From assembly GCA_030672465.1 (NCBI GenBank), contig DAOVGJ010000083.1, forward strand, positions 1-5,894: a DNA stretch of 5,894 bases. The letters are read 5' to 3'. Of the stretch, positions 5,766-5,894 are shown piece after piece. The notes under the pieces were generated by a model that was given only the letters and a program-made list of their open reading frames with translations, ran no database searches and was not told the DNA's origin. Origin of the DNA: Pseudomonadota bacterium (lineage in GTDB: Bacteria > Desulfobacterota > BSN033 > WVXP01 > G020346125). A program made the translations under genes and the position numbers. How positions within the stretch are numbered: position 1 is the stretch's first letter; the number at the start of each line of letters is the position of its first letter.

Positions 5766-5894
5766 ATGGGGAAGTTATTGGACCATATAGCCTCGCCCGC
5801 TGATCTAAAGGCGTTAAGGAAGGATCAATTGGACCTCTTAGCGGCTGAAATCCGGGAGGAGATCGTCAAAACGGTATCACGGACGGGGGGGCAT
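5766..5894 (+). CDS. dxs: 1-deoxy-D-xylulose-5-phosphate synthase, N-terminal 43 codons only
   Basis: Dxs is the thiamine-diphosphate enzyme that joins pyruvate and glyceraldehyde 3-phosphate in the first step of the MEP isoprenoid pathway. Only the first 43 codons lie in the window, and the frame is open to the right edge. The visible part fits the family closely: LLDHIASPADLKAL (4-17), LAAEIREEIV (25-34) and VSRTGGH (37-43), the last being the box whose histidine is conserved in the active site. The ATG at 5766 has GAGG nine bases upstream. In-frame TTG codons at 5751, 5757 and 5763 would add up to five residues, and the one at 5751 has GGGAGG ten bases upstream, so the start is uncertain by a few codons. 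The 66-base gap after ispA shows no terminator, so the genes are probably co-transcribed. Confidence 0.93.
   Translation, partial: MGKLLDHIASPADLKALRKDQLDLLAAEIREEIVKTVSRTGGH

Noticed and set aside
5886..5892. Run of seven G near the right edge as a possible frameshift or sequencing error
   Set aside because: The dxs frame reads straight through to the expected TGGH residues, so no shift is present in the window.

Overview
The window looks like an ordinary bacterial chromosome segment carrying housekeeping genes in two divergent blocks. The xseA/xseB/ispA/dxs cluster, the Ig-like-plus-M23 peptidase, the FolE2 type, good Shine-Dalgarno sites, TTG and GTG starts and frequent AGG/AGA arginine codons suggest a Gram-negative bacterium of the Desulfobacterota (deltaproteobacterial) kind. 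That assignment is an inference from gene type and order and was not tested.

Minus-strand block, 1924 to beyond 1, read right to left: a QueD/6-pyruvoyl-tetrahydropterin-synthase-family gene (1924-1553), folE2 for GTP cyclohydrolase IB (1548-760) and the N-terminal 217 residues of a P-loop ATPase (652 to the window edge). queD and folE2 are four bases apart and the folE2 ribosome binding site lies inside the end of queD, so they are almost certainly co-transcribed and coupled. FolE2 makes 7,8-dihydroneopterin triphosphate, the substrate of the QueD family. Together they feed queuosine synthesis and perhaps folate synthesis, because the active-site motif carries both the QueD cysteine and an adjacent glutamate typical of the folate-type paralogue.

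The 284-base divergent region (1925-2208) holds a credible sigma70-type promoter at each end, facing outward, with an imperfect long-arm inverted repeat between them. I see no gene in it.

Plus-strand block, 2209 to the right edge: xseA (exonuclease VII large subunit), a secreted M23 peptidase overlapping xseA by 31 bases, xseB (exonuclease VII small subunit), ispA (polyprenyl diphosphate synthase) and the first 43 codons of dxs (first enzyme of the MEP isoprenoid pathway). The xseB-ispA-dxs order is a familiar bacterial linkage. The peptidase sits between the two exonuclease subunit genes, and a near-consensus promoter whose -35 overlaps the peptidase stop codon appears to restart transcription for xseB-ispA-dxs with almost no leader.

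I found no mobile element, CRISPR array, tRNA, rRNA, riboswitch or convincing intrinsic terminator. No evidently new system is present. The observations most worth following are the possible dual-function pterin enzyme and the internal promoter that could uncouple XseB from XseA.
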